NCBI GenBank assembly: GCA_963814095.1
Contig: CAWFBT010000027.1
Coordinates: forward strand, 1 to 64,000
DNA length: 64,000 bases
Direction of reading: 5' to 3'
Source of the DNA: JACVRW01 sp963814095
Lineage (GTDB): Bacteria; Actinomycetota; Thermoleophilia; Solirubrobacterales; Thermoleophilaceae
Shown here: positions 43,899-53,513 of the stretch, piece by piece
Layout: the number at the start of each line of letters is the position of its first letter
How positions within the stretch are numbered: the first letter of the stretch is position 1
The notes under the pieces: generated by a model
What the model saw: only the letters and a program-made list of their open reading frames with translations
Database searches by the model: none
Told to the model about the DNA's origin: nothing
Translations under genes and position numbers: made by a program

Positions 43899-45594
43899 CT
43901 TCTTCTGGGACCGGATCGAGCCGCATACACGCGACCCGGAGCTCGAGGAGGGGCTGCAGGCGCGGCTCGCGGACCCTCTCTGGCTGCTCTCCCGCCAGTG
44001 GCAGCTCGGCGAGTTCCGAGGCGAGGACGCGGCCTCGCCGATCCACGTCCGGGCGACCGTGGAGCATTTCCCGCTCGCGAGCTTCCGCAACGGCGCCGTG
44101 CCGGGTGCGCCCGCCGAGCCCTTCCCGGAGGGCCGGCCGCTCGAGTCACGTGTCGAGGCCGAGGCTAGGGCGGGCGACGGGCGCCTGGCCGATGCCGCCG
44201 ATTCCGGTCTGCAGCTGCTGCGCCGGCTCGACGAGCACGGACTCGGTCATCTGCGCGAAAAGCTGCGCTTCGCGTTCCGTCTCGTGGTCCCGCCGCGCGC
44301 ACTGGCGGGGCTGCCGGAGCGCGACCAGCGCCGCCTCCGCCTGCTCGCGCAGAACTCGCTCGACGGCCTACGCGCACTCGACGCCGGCCGCGAACGCGTG
44401 CTTGCGGTTGCCGACCCGGCGGATCGGCCACAGCTCGAGCCCGCCGTCGATGCCTGGCGGGCCGAGCAGCTCGCGTCCTTCGACCGGCCCGGTGCGTCCG
44501 GCGAGACCTGGGTGGAGGACCGGCTCGAACACCGCTTTTCGGTGAGCAGCGAGACGCCGCAGCGCGAGCTGACCTTCGGCTCGTCCGAATACCCGGGCGG
44601 CCGGCTCGACTGGCATGCCTTCGACGTGACCGCGGTGAAGGCAAAGCCAAAGCCGCCTGGGCCGCTGAAGGAGCCGGGCACGGTCGTCGACCTGCTGCCC
44701 GTGCCACTCGCCTACGCGGGCATGCCGGCGTCGAGCCACTGGGAGATGGAGGAGGGCAACGTCTACTTCGGCGGCGTCGAGGCCGGGCCCGCCGACCTCG
44801 GCCGGCTGGCGGTGGCGGAGTTCGCGACCGTCTACTCCGACGACTGGTTCCTGGTGCCGCTGCGCTTCCCGTCCGGCAGCATCGCACGCGTCCGCGAGCT
44901 CGAGGTCCGCAACACCTATGGCGAGACCGTCGAGGTCCGTTCGGCCGCCGAGTGGGACGCCGAGCCGCCCGGCGAAGGCCGGCCGTGGGCCTTCTTCGAG
45001 CTGAGCGGCGACCCGTCGGCCGCGAACGACGAGACGCCGTGGCTGATGCTCGTGCCGGCGCTGCCGGTGCCGCAGAACGGGCCGCCGCTCGAGTCGGTGA
45101 CCTTCGTGCGCGACGAGGAGGCGAACCTCGCCTGGGCGATCGAGGAGCGGCTCGAGACCGCTACCGGGGGCTCGGTCCGCCGTCGCCTGACCTCGGCCGA
45201 CGCCCCCGAGAACGCCGTCGGGCAGGCCGAGACGGACGAGGACGCGTGGGGCTATCGCCTGCAGTCGCCGGTCCCGCCCTGGTGGGTCCCGTTCGTGCCG
45301 GAGCGCCCCGACGAGAAATCGGCGAGCGTGAAGCTGCGCCGCGCCCGCATGCTCGCCTGGGAGGAGCTCGACGATCCGAGCACGGCCGGCCCGAAGGGCC
45401 GGCTGCTCGCGCCAGACCGCCCGCTGCGCCTCCACGAGGAGGAGATCCCGACCACCGGCGCGCAGGTCACACGCCGCTGGCAGCTCGCCCGCGGCGGCGA
45501 CGGCCGCCCGCACCTGTGGATGGCGCGCCGCAAGCGGCCGGGCCGTGGCGAGCGCGGCTCGGGGCTCGGCTACGACATGATCGACAGGTCGTAG
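43891..45594 (+). CDS. Large protein D, unknown function
   Basis: A 567-residue protein beginning DFFWDRIEPHTRDPELEEGL, followed by ADPLWLLSRQWQLGEFRGED and ASPIHVRATVEHFPLASF, a strikingly aromatic and well-ordered start with no signal peptide. Residues 190-330 are beta-rich (ELTFGSSEYPGGRLDWHAFD, SSHWEMEEGNVYFGGVEAGP, SDDWFLVPLRFPSGSIARV). Later segments include PWLMLVPALPVPQNGPPLES and PVPPWWVPFVPERPDEK. No catalytic motif stands out. It overlaps C by 8 bp and precedes a LuxR regulator by 45 bp. I cannot assign a family; conserved coupling to C suggests the two proteins form one complex. Confidence 0.75.
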   Translation: MADFFWDRIEPHTRDPELEEGLQARLADPLWLLSRQWQLGEFRGEDAASPIHVRATVEHFPLASFRNGAVPGAPAEPFPEGRPLESRVEAEARAGDGRLADAADSGLQLLRRLDEHGLGHLREKLRFAFRLVVPPRALAGLPERDQRRLRLLAQNSLDGLRALDAGRERVLAVADPADRPQLEPAVDAWRAEQLASFDRPGASGETWVEDRLEHRFSVSSETPQRELTFGSSEYPGGRLDWHAFDVTAVKAKPKPPGPLKEPGTVVDLLPVPLAYAGMPASSHWEMEEGNVYFGGVEAGPADLGRLAVAEFATVYSDDWFLVPLRFPSGSIARVRELEVRNTYGETVEVRSAAEWDAEPPGEGRPWAFFELSGDPSAANDETPWLMLVPALPVPQNGPPLESVTFVRDEEANLAWAIEERLETATGGSVRRRLTSADAPENAVGQAETDEDAWGYRLQSPVPPWWVPFVPERPDEKSASVKLRRARMLAWEELDDPSTAGPKGRLLAPDRPLRLHEEEIPTTGAQVTRRWQLARGGDGRPHLWMARRKRPGRGERGSGLGYDMIDRS

Positions 45595-45639
45595 ACCGGA
45601 GCAGCGGATAATGGGACGCCCCAAGCCTGTGCCCGATCT

Positions 45640-48456
45640 ATGCGGAGCCAGAGGACCTCGACCCCCAATCTGCTCGAGCGCGAGCCCGAGCTCGAAGCAC
45701 TCAGCGCCGCCGTAGCGCGCGCCGCCGAGGGCACCGGCGGTTGCCTGCTGATCGAGGGCCCGGCCGGGGTCGGAAAGAGCAGGCTGATGGCCAGCGGGCG
45801 CGCGCTCGCGCAGGACGCGGGGCTGAGCGTGCTGGAGGCGCGCGGAGCCGCGCGCGAGCGCGACTTCGCCTTCGGCGTGGCGCGCCAGCTTTTCGAGCAG
45901 CCCGTCGCCGCTGCCGGCGAGGAGGAGCGCGAGGCGCTGCTGGCGGGAGCCGCCGGGCTGTCGGGCCGGCTCGTGGGCAACACCGGACCTGAGGTGGTCG
46001 CCCAGGGCGCCGACACCGCCTTCGGGGCGCTGCACGGCCTCTACTGGCTGACCGTCAACCTCGCTGACCGCGGTCCGCTTGTCATCGCGGTGGACGACGC
46101 CCACTGGGCCGACCCGTCAACGATGCAGTTCCTCGGCTACCTCGCGCTCCGGATAGAGGGTTTGCCGGTGCTGCTGCTCGCAGCGGCCCGTCCCGCGGAC
46201 CCGGACGGGGAGGAGCTCTGGCGCGAGCTCACGAGCGACCCCGCCGCGGAGATCCTGCGCCCGGGCCTCCTGTCCGAGCCGGCCGTGGCGCAAGTGCTGC
46301 AAAGCAGCCTCGGGACCGAGGTCGACGGCGCGTTCAGCGCCGCCTGCCACGAGGCCACCGGCGGGAACCCGTTGTTTCTGCGCGAGCTCGTGGCCGCGCT
46401 GGAGGCCGCACAGGTCGAGCCAAGCGCGGACGCCGCAGCGGCCGTCGAGACGGTCGGACCGCCAGCCGTCGGCCGCTTCGTGCTGCGCCGGCTCGAGCGG
46501 CTCGGCGCACCTGCCACCGAGCTGGCGCGCACGGTTGCCGTCCTCGGTGAGACGAGCGACCTTCCGCTCGCCGCCCGCGCGGCTGGACTCGATCCCGGGG
46601 AGGCGCGTGATGTAGCAGATCTGCTCGTGCGCGCCGACGTCCTCGCCGCCGACCGCGAGCTCGGCTTCGTGCATCCGATCGTCGAGGCGGCCATCTACGA
46701 GGACCTGCTTCCGGGGGAGCGGGCCGCGCGCCACGCGGCTGTCGCGCGACTGCTCGAGGAGTCCGCGGCGCCGGCCGAACGTGTCGCGACCCACCTTCTG
46801 CAGACCACGCCCGCTGGAGATCCCGCAACGGCGGCGACCCTGCGTGCGGCCGGCGCGAGCGCGGCTCAGCGCGGCGCGCCCGCGGCCGCGATCGGATATC
46901 TGCGGCGAGCGCTGGGCGAGCCGCCCGCGCAGGATCAGCGGGCGGCGGTGCTCGCCGATCTCGGCCAGTTGGAAACTACCCGCTTCGATCACGAGGCGGC
47001 CGAGGGACATCTGCTGGCGGCGCTCGAGACCCCGGCCGACCCCGCAGAGCACGCGCGCGCGGCGATCTGGCTGAGCCGCGCGTCGATCTCGTTCTCCCGG
47101 CCGCAGGCGGCGCGCGTGGCGCTCGAGGCCCTCTTGGAGCAGCGCGACAAGGTGGGCGAGGAAGCGGCGCTGGAGCTCGAGGCCGCCGCCGTGGTACTCA
47201 CCCGGTTGGAGCTCACGCTCCGGGAGCTGAGCGCCGAGCGGCTCGACGAGTTCCTGCGGCGGGCGGGCGACAACGCGCGCTTCGAGCCGATCGCGCGCCT
47301 GCATGCTGTCGGTGAGCGCCAGGCCGCCGGCGCGCCCGCGGCGGTGGTGGCCGACGAGGTCATCGGGATCCTGCGCGCGGGCCCGCCCGCGGACCCCTTC
47401 GTCTTCCACGCGGCGATCGATCTACTGATCCGGACAGAACGCTACGACGCCGCGGCGCCCTTCATCGACGCGGCGCTCGAGACGACGCGTGCGCTCGGGC
47501 TGCCCGCGCAGGTGGCTGCGCTTCACACCGAGCGTGCGCTGCTGGGAGTCGGACGCGGGGCTCTCCCCGATGCCGACCTGGACGTGCAGCTTGCACTGGA
47601 GCTCATCCCGGACGGCCACTTCCTGCTTCCCCACGTCTTCGCCGTCGCGATGCTGGTCGCGCTCGAGCGCGGTGACCTGGAGCGGGCACAGGAGCTTGCC
47701 GCCCGTCAGCCGGCGCGCCTCGAACGTGAGCGCCTCTTCGTCGATCGCTACCTGGTGAGCCGGGGCCGGGTCCGTACTGCCGGCGGAGACGCTCGGGGCG
47801 GACTGGCCGACTTCGAGCGCTGCGCGGAGTTCCTCGAGCTCTACGACACGCCGGCGCTCATCAGCTGGCGTCCGCACGCCGTGGCTGCGCTGATGCAGGT
47901 TGGTGACGAGGACCGCGCCCGAACGCTCGCCCGCGAGGAGATTGCGGCGGCGCGCAGGTACGGCGCACCTGGAGAGCTGTCGCGCGCCCTGCGCAGCGGC
48001 GGCGTTGCCTTCGGCGGGGACGAGGGCCTGACGCTGCTCGAGGAAGCGGTGACCGTCGCGGAGCGCTCGTCGGCGCGGCTCGAGGCGGCGCACGCATTGG
48101 CCGATCTGGGTGACGAGCTGGTCCAGCGCCGCCAACGCCGTGAGGGTCGCGAGGCGCTGCGACGCGCGCTCGACCTGGCCCGGGCGTGCGGGGCCGCTGG
48201 GCTCGTGGAACGCGTTCGCGGCGGCTTGGGCGCCGGAGGCGGCCGGGCGCCGCGGCTGGAGCTCACCGGCGTGGAGGCGCTCACGCCCGCCGAGCGGCGC
48301 GTGTGCGAGCTCGCGGCCGGCGAGCGCACCAACCGCGACATCGCTCAGCAGCTGTTCGTCACCGAGAAGACCGTCGAGCTGCACCTGACGAACGCGTACC
48401 GGAAGCTCGGGATCCGGTCGCGCTTCCAGCTCGCCTCCGCGCTCGCGACCGACTAG
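45640..48456 (+). CDS. Large ATP-binding LuxR-family transcriptional regulator
   Basis: At 938 residues this is a second MalT/LAL-type regulator in the window. The N-terminal AAA/STAND ATPase has Walker A GPAGVGKSRLM near residue 45 and Walker B LVIAVDDAHWADPSTMQFLG near 150; the pattern RDFAFGVARQLFEQP between them is typical. A helical TPR-like middle follows to about residue 860. The LuxR HTH is LTPAERRVCELAAGERTNRD and KTVELHLTNAYRKLGIRSRF. It follows protein D by 45 bp and may control the A-D set. It is not a close copy of the regulator at 9.7 kb. Confidence 0.9.
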   Translation: MRSQRTSTPNLLEREPELEALSAAVARAAEGTGGCLLIEGPAGVGKSRLMASGRALAQDAGLSVLEARGAARERDFAFGVARQLFEQPVAAAGEEEREALLAGAAGLSGRLVGNTGPEVVAQGADTAFGALHGLYWLTVNLADRGPLVIAVDDAHWADPSTMQFLGYLALRIEGLPVLLLAAARPADPDGEELWRELTSDPAAEILRPGLLSEPAVAQVLQSSLGTEVDGAFSAACHEATGGNPLFLRELVAALEAAQVEPSADAAAAVETVGPPAVGRFVLRRLERLGAPATELARTVAVLGETSDLPLAARAAGLDPGEARDVADLLVRADVLAADRELGFVHPIVEAAIYEDLLPGERAARHAAVARLLEESAAPAERVATHLLQTTPAGDPATAATLRAAGASAAQRGAPAAAIGYLRRALGEPPAQDQRAAVLADLGQLETTRFDHEAAEGHLLAALETPADPAEHARAAIWLSRASISFSRPQAARVALEALLEQRDKVGEEAALELEAAAVVLTRLELTLRELSAERLDEFLRRAGDNARFEPIARLHAVGERQAAGAPAAVVADEVIGILRAGPPADPFVFHAAIDLLIRTERYDAAAPFIDAALETTRALGLPAQVAALHTERALLGVGRGALPDADLDVQLALELIPDGHFLLPHVFAVAMLVALERGDLERAQELAARQPARLERERLFVDRYLVSRGRVRTAGGDARGGLADFERCAEFLELYDTPALISWRPHAVAALMQVGDEDRARTLAREEIAAARRYGAPGELSRALRSGGVAFGGDEGLTLLEEAVTVAERSSARLEAAHALADLGDELVQRRQRREGREALRRALDLARACGAAGLVERVRGGLGAGGGRAPRLELTGVEALTPAERRVCELAAGERTNRDIAQQLFVTEKTVELHLTNAYRKLGIRSRFQLASALATD

Positions 48457-48516
48457 CGCGCGCGACTGCGGCGGGCCCGGCGGCCCCCTGAGGCGCAGCG
48501 GAGGTACCGTCCCAGT

Positions 48517-50091
48517 GTGCAGGAGCAGGTGCGCACGGCGGAGGTGATCGCGGCGCTCTCGCTCGCGACCGACCTCGCCATCAGGCTTCCGCTGGAGCAT
48601 GGCCTGGAGAGCACGCTCGTGGCCATGCGGCTCGGCGAGCGGCTCGGGGTCGACCCCGAGACCGCGATGCAGACCTACTACGCGTGCCTGCTGTTCTACG
48701 TCGGCTGCACGGCAGACGCGGAGATCGCGGCGGAGCTCTTCGGCGCCGATCTGCGCGACCACTTCGGCCCGGCGATGTTCGGGTCCCGCGCCGAGCAGAT
48801 GCGCGGGCTGGCGCTCTCGCTCGCGGTGCCGGAGCGGACGCGGCCGGTGCGAGCCGCTCACATCGCCTGGCGCCTGCCCGCCGCGCTGCGGATTCGCAGC
48901 GCGCACCTCGCCGCGCAGTGCGAGGTCGGTGAGATGCTGACCGAGCGGCTCGGGTTGCCGACACCCGTCCAGACGCTGTTCGTCGGGTTCAGCGAGCGCT
49001 GGGACGGCAAGGGCTGGCCCGGCGAAGCGCGTGGGAGCGCCATCCCGCTGCCGGTGCGAATCGCTCATGTGGCGCGCGACGCGACGCTGCAGCGGCTGCT
49101 GGGTGGCAGCGAGCGCGCCGCGCGGGTGGTCGGAGAGCGAGCGGGGGGAGCGTTCGACCCGGAGATCGCGCGGCCGCTCGCCGATCACGCCGAGGAGCTC
49201 CTGGCCTTCGATCCGAGCGCATCGGCGTGGGATCAGGTGCTCGGCTCTGAGCCGTCACCTCGTCCGACCCTCGCCGACGAGACGATCGATCGCGCGCTGG
49301 CGGCCATCGCCGACTTCGGCGATCTGATCTCCCCCTACCTTGCCGGCCACTCGCAGCAGGTCGCCGAGCTCGCGGAGGCGGCGGCCACTCGCTGCGGGCT
49401 CGACCCGGCGGATGTGATCGCAACGCGACGCGCGGCGCTGGTGCATGACGTCGGCCGTGTGGCCATCCCCGCGCGGATATGGCAGAAGCCTGGGCCGTTG
49501 ACATCCGACGAGTGGGAGCAGGTGCGGACGCACCCCTACTACACGGACCGCGTGCTCTCACGCTCGCCGTTTCTCGCCGAGCTGGCCCCGGTGGCGAGCG
49601 CGGACCACGAGCGGCTCGACGGCTCGGGCTACTACCGAGGGACGAGCGGTGCGAGCCTCGGAGTACCGGCGCGCCTGCTGGCCGCGGCTGACGCCTATCA
49701 GGCGATGCTCGAACCACGACCACATCGCGACGCTCTTGCTCCGGCTGTCGCGGCCACGCGCCTCGGCGACGAGGCGAGCGCGGGCCGGCTCGACGCCGAC
49801 GCCGTGACCGCGGTGCTCGAAGCCGCCGGCCAGCGCGTGCCGCGGATCGACCGTCCCGCCGGCCTCACGGACCGCGAGGCCGAGATCGTCGGCCTGCTCG
49901 CGCGGGGCCTCCAGACGAAGCAGGTGGCCCGGGCGCTCGGCATTTCGGTCAAGACGGCGGACACCCACATCCAGAGCGCCTACCGCAAGATGGGCGTCTC
50001 GTCGCGTGCCGCCGCAGCTCTGTTCGCGATGGAGCACGGTCTGCTGGCCTCGGGAGAACTCCCGATTGTGCGGCCCGCGCCTCCGCCATAG
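48517..50091 (+). CDS. HD-GYP-like phosphohydrolase domain fused to LuxR HTH
   Basis: This 524-residue protein starts at GTG. Residues 1-240 resemble a degenerate HD-GYP unit: LEHGLESTLVAMRLGERLG and WDGKGWPGEARGSAIPLPVR are visible, but the HD pair is lost. Residues 270-430 are a better HD-GYP domain with HDVGRVAIPARIW, HPYYTDRVL and DHERLDGSGYYRG, where the GYP has become GYY. Residues 445-515 are a LuxR HTH (LTDREAEIVGLLARGLQTKQ, KTADTHIQSAYRKMGVSSR). HD-GYP domains cleave cyclic di-GMP or related nucleotides, so it may link nucleotide sensing to transcription. It follows the LuxR gene by 60 bp. Confidence 0.85.
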   Translation: MQEQVRTAEVIAALSLATDLAIRLPLEHGLESTLVAMRLGERLGVDPETAMQTYYACLLFYVGCTADAEIAAELFGADLRDHFGPAMFGSRAEQMRGLALSLAVPERTRPVRAAHIAWRLPAALRIRSAHLAAQCEVGEMLTERLGLPTPVQTLFVGFSERWDGKGWPGEARGSAIPLPVRIAHVARDATLQRLLGGSERAARVVGERAGGAFDPEIARPLADHAEELLAFDPSASAWDQVLGSEPSPRPTLADETIDRALAAIADFGDLISPYLAGHSQQVAELAEAAATRCGLDPADVIATRRAALVHDVGRVAIPARIWQKPGPLTSDEWEQVRTHPYYTDRVLSRSPFLAELAPVASADHERLDGSGYYRGTSGASLGVPARLLAAADAYQAMLEPRPHRDALAPAVAATRLGDEASAGRLDADAVTAVLEAAGQRVPRIDRPAGLTDREAEIVGLLARGLQTKQVARALGISVKTADTHIQSAYRKMGVSSRAAAALFAMEHGLLASGELPIVRPAPPP

Positions 50092-50124
50092 CTTGCTCGG
50101 TAGCAACCGCAGGAGGCGAGACGA

Positions 50125-50980
50125 ATGGCCAACACCGCTGACGAGCAGCGGCGGCGCGTCCACCAGATCGCCGAGGCGATCGCACCGACCTGGGAGCGCC
50201 GCAGGGCGTACATCGAGGGAGTGACCGCACCCGTGCGGCGCTGGCTCATCCGCGAGCTGGCACCCCGTGAGGGGGACCGGGTGCTCGAGCTCGCCGCCGG
50301 CGCCGGTGACACCGGCTTCGAGGCGGCTGCCATCGTCGGCAACGACGGCCGACTGGTCTCGACCGACTTCTCGGCGGCGATGCTGGACGTCGCCCGGCGA
50401 CGAGGCGCGGAGCTGGGAGTCCGGAACGTCGACTACCTCGAGATCGACGCTGAGCGCATAGGGCTCGACTCGAGCAGCGTCGACGGCGTGCTCTGCCGCT
50501 TCGGGTACATGCTGATGGCCGACCCGCCCGCCGCACTCGCCGAGACCGAGCGCGTGCTCCGCCCGGGCGGCCGTGTGGCGCTCGCTGTCTGGGGCCGCTC
50601 GGAGGACAACCCGTTCTTCGAGCTGATCGGCACGGCCCTGGTCGAGGCTGGGCTCATGGCGCCTCCCGGTCAGGACGGCCCATCGCCGTTCAGCATGGCG
50701 ACCGGTCAGCTCACCGGCGACCTGCTCCGGGGCGCCGGGTTCGCCGACATCTCGGACGGAGGAGGTCGGGGTGACGTTCGGCTGCGCCGACGTAGCCGAT
50801 TACCTCGACATCGTCGCCGACACGTCCGGTCCCATGGGACTCGCACTCCAGAGCGCACCCGACAGGACGCGCGCCGATCTCGCCGCGCGCCTCGATCCGG
50901 CGCTCGCGCGGTACGCGACCGGCGCGGGGCACGAGCTGCCCGGCGTGGCCGTGTGTGCGGTCGCTGCCAGTCCGTCGTAA
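50125..50980 (+). pseudogene. SAM-dependent methyltransferase with one frameshift
   Basis: The first 214 codons encode a class I methyltransferase: SAM loop VLELAAGAGDTGFEAAAI, acidic STDFSAAMLDVARRRG, then CRFGYMLMADPPAALAETER and RPGGRVALAVWG. Near 50757-50765 (in GGACGGAGGAGG) the frame is lost, and the family's ending continues one frame over as VTFGCADVADYLDIVADTSG to HELPGVAVCAVAAS, stopping at 50980. A one-base insertion accounts for it. Whether it is a real lesion or a sequencing error cannot be told here. Without repair the protein would run on in a wrong frame. Confidence 0.8.
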
Positions 50981-51131
50981 GCGGCGCCTGCCTTCAGTCG
51001 ACGATCGACCCCGCGAGCGCCTTGTGCGCGTTCAGGCCGAAAGGCTGGGGCAAACCCTGGGGTCCCTCCCATTGTCCTGCCTCGCTCATCGGCGCAGGCT
51101 CCTTCTCGCACTCGACGGAAGGACGCCCGCC

Positions 51132-53513
51132 ATGACCGGCCCGCTCTACCACCTCGGTCGCTTCTGCTCTCGCCACAACAGGATCGTGATCGCAGTCTGG
51201 CTCGTCGCAGCCGTCGGGCTCGCGCTCGCGGGCCGCGCGGCCGGTGACCGCACCAGCGACGACCTGACGCTGCCCGGAACGGGCTCCACGAAGGCCACGG
51301 ACGTCCTCGAGTCGAAGTTGCCCGATCAGGCGTACGGCAGCAACCCGCTCGTGCTGCAGTCCACGAACGGAAAGCTCACGAACAAGCAGAACACGAAGGC
51401 CGTCAACGACACGGTCAAGGCGGTCAAGGACACGCCGCACGTCGTCGGGGCGATCAACCCGCTCTCGGACAAGGGCTCCGAGTTCCTGTCGAAGGACAAG
51501 AAGATCGCCTACATCCCGGTCAGGCTCGACGTCAGCCAGAGCGACCTCACCGAGGACGAGGCCCAGGCCGTGCTCGACGCCGGCGCACCCGCCGAGAAGG
51601 CGGGCATCGACGTGGCGATCGGCGGCTATGTGGGCCAGCAGCTCTCCAAGCCCAACACGCACATCAGCGAAGCGATCGGGCTCGGCGCCGCGGTGATCAT
51701 CCTGCTGTTCGCGTTCGGAACGGCGACGGCGATGGCCCTGCCGATCGTCACCGCGGTCCTCGGGCTGGTGAGCGCCCTGGCGCTGATCAAGATCCTGGGG
51801 CTCTTCAGCGACGTGCCGACGGTCGCGCCGACGCTCGCCACGATGATCGGCCTCGGCGTGGGAATCGACTACGCCCTCTTCATCGTCACCCGTCACAAGC
51901 TGCAGCTGCGCGACGGCATGGAGATGCGTGAATCGATCGCGCGAGCGACCGCGACGGCGGGAGGCGCCGTGCTGTTCGCCGGAACGACGGTGGTGATCGC
52001 GCTGGTGTCGCTGTTCTTCGCCGGAATCCCGCTCGTGACCAAGCTCGGCTACTGCGCGGCCGTCGCGGTCGTGGTCTCCGTGATCACCGCGACGACGCTG
52101 CTGCCGGCGCTGCTCGGCGCGCTCGGCCCACGGATCAACTCGCTGCGCGTGAAGCTCGGCCGGACGCACCCGGACGACCACCGCCCGCACGGCTGGGCGC
52201 GCTGGGCGCGCGGCGTCGCACGCCGCCCCTGGATCGCGGCGGTGACGGCAACGGCGATCCTGGTCGTGCTGGCGCTGCCGCTCCTGAACCTGCACCTCGG
52301 CCAGTCCGACACCGGCGCGATGCCGGAGTCGACCACCGCGCGCCAGGCCTACGACGGGCTCGAGAAGGGCTTCGGCGCGGGGACGAACGGGCCGCTGCTG
52401 GTGGCAGCGGAGCTCGGCACACCGGCCAAGCCGGACCAGAAGAACCTGAACGAGATCAACAACAAGCAGAAGCAGCTCGAGCAGCAGCAACAGCAGATCG
52501 AGCAGGAGGCCATGCTGCAGGGCGCGACCCAGCAGCAGGCACAGGCCGAGGCCCAGCAGCAGACCCAGTCCCAATCCGACAAGCTCGCCAAGCAGAAGAA
52601 ACGCGCCGAGAACCCGGCGACGGACCCGCGGCTGACGAAGCTGTCGAACGAGATCGCGAAGACGCCGGACGTGAAGTCCGTGTCACCGCCGTCACTCGAC
52701 AAGCACGGCACGGCTGCCGTCTACACGGTGATCTCGAAATCCGCGCCGTCCTCAGACAAGACCGAGGACCTCGTCAACCAGCTGCGCGACGAGACGATCC
52801 CGAAGGCCACCAAGGGCACGGACATGAACGCGTGGGTCGGCGGCCAGACGGCGGGCTACATCGACCTCGCGAGCAGGATCAGCGACAAGCTGCCGGCGAT
52901 GATCCTGATCGTCGTCGGGCTCAGCTTCATCGTGCTGATGCTCGCCTTCCGCTCGCTGGTCGTGCCGGCCAAGGCGGCGATCATGAACCTGCTGTCGGTG
53001 GCCGCCGCCTACGGCATCGTGACCTTCGTCTTCCAGGAGGGGCACGGCGCCACGCTGATCGGGCTCGACGGCCCGATACCGATCGTCAGCTTCGTCCCGC
53101 TGCTGATGTTCGCGATCCTGTTCGGGCTCTCGATGGACTACGAGGTGTTCCTGCTCACCCAGATCCGGGAGAGCTACATGGAGTCCAAGCGGCCGACACA
53201 CGCCGTCATCGAGGGGCTCGCGAACACCGGCCGGGTGATCACGTCGGCGGCGCTGATCATGGTCTGCGTCTTCACGAGCTTCGTGCTCAACGGGGACCCG
53301 GTGGTCAAGCAGTTCGGGATCGGGTTGGCGGTCGCGATCGCGATCGACGCCACGATCGTGCGCTGCCTGCTGGTGCCGGCGGTGATGACGCTCCTCGGCA
53401 AGGCCAGCTGGTGGATGCCGAGCTGGCTGGGCCGGCGGCTGCCGCAGGTCAGCGTCGAGGGCGAGGAGTACTTCGCGCAGCACCCGCTGCCGCCCGCGGA
53501 GGCGAAGGCCTGA
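51132..53513 (+). CDS. MMPL/RND-family transporter with Gln-rich loop
   Basis: A 793-residue MMPL exporter with two six-helix repeats. The repeat signatures are MIGLGVGIDYALFIVTRHKL and LFGLSMDYEVFLLTQIRESY with acidic coupling residues. The second extracytoplasmic loop (about residues 430-500) is unusually rich in Gln and Lys: KQKQLEQQQQQIEQEAMLQG, then QQQAQAEAQQQTQSQSDK, a likely coiled coil. It starts at ATG 51132 behind GGAAGGA; the open frame upstream is not supported. Substrate is probably lipidic. The gene is tail to tail with LysR and overlaps it by 65 bp. Confidence 0.92.
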   Translation: MTGPLYHLGRFCSRHNRIVIAVWLVAAVGLALAGRAAGDRTSDDLTLPGTGSTKATDVLESKLPDQAYGSNPLVLQSTNGKLTNKQNTKAVNDTVKAVKDTPHVVGAINPLSDKGSEFLSKDKKIAYIPVRLDVSQSDLTEDEAQAVLDAGAPAEKAGIDVAIGGYVGQQLSKPNTHISEAIGLGAAVIILLFAFGTATAMALPIVTAVLGLVSALALIKILGLFSDVPTVAPTLATMIGLGVGIDYALFIVTRHKLQLRDGMEMRESIARATATAGGAVLFAGTTVVIALVSLFFAGIPLVTKLGYCAAVAVVVSVITATTLLPALLGALGPRINSLRVKLGRTHPDDHRPHGWARWARGVARRPWIAAVTATAILVVLALPLLNLHLGQSDTGAMPESTTARQAYDGLEKGFGAGTNGPLLVAAELGTPAKPDQKNLNEINNKQKQLEQQQQQIEQEAMLQGATQQQAQAEAQQQTQSQSDKLAKQKKRAENPATDPRLTKLSNEIAKTPDVKSVSPPSLDKHGTAAVYTVISKSAPSSDKTEDLVNQLRDETIPKATKGTDMNAWVGGQTAGYIDLASRISDKLPAMILIVVGLSFIVLMLAFRSLVVPAKAAIMNLLSVAAAYGIVTFVFQEGHGATLIGLDGPIPIVSFVPLLMFAILFGLSMDYEVFLLTQIRESYMESKRPTHAVIEGLANTGRVITSAALIMVCVFTSFVLNGDPVVKQFGIGLAVAIAIDATIVRCLLVPAVMTLLGKASWWMPSWLGRRLPQVSVEGEEYFAQHPLPPAEAKA

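Noticed and set aside
34757..45594. A-D set as an extracellular contractile injection system or phage tail
   Set aside because: No sheath, tube, baseplate, spike or AAA+ ATPase gene is seen within the window.
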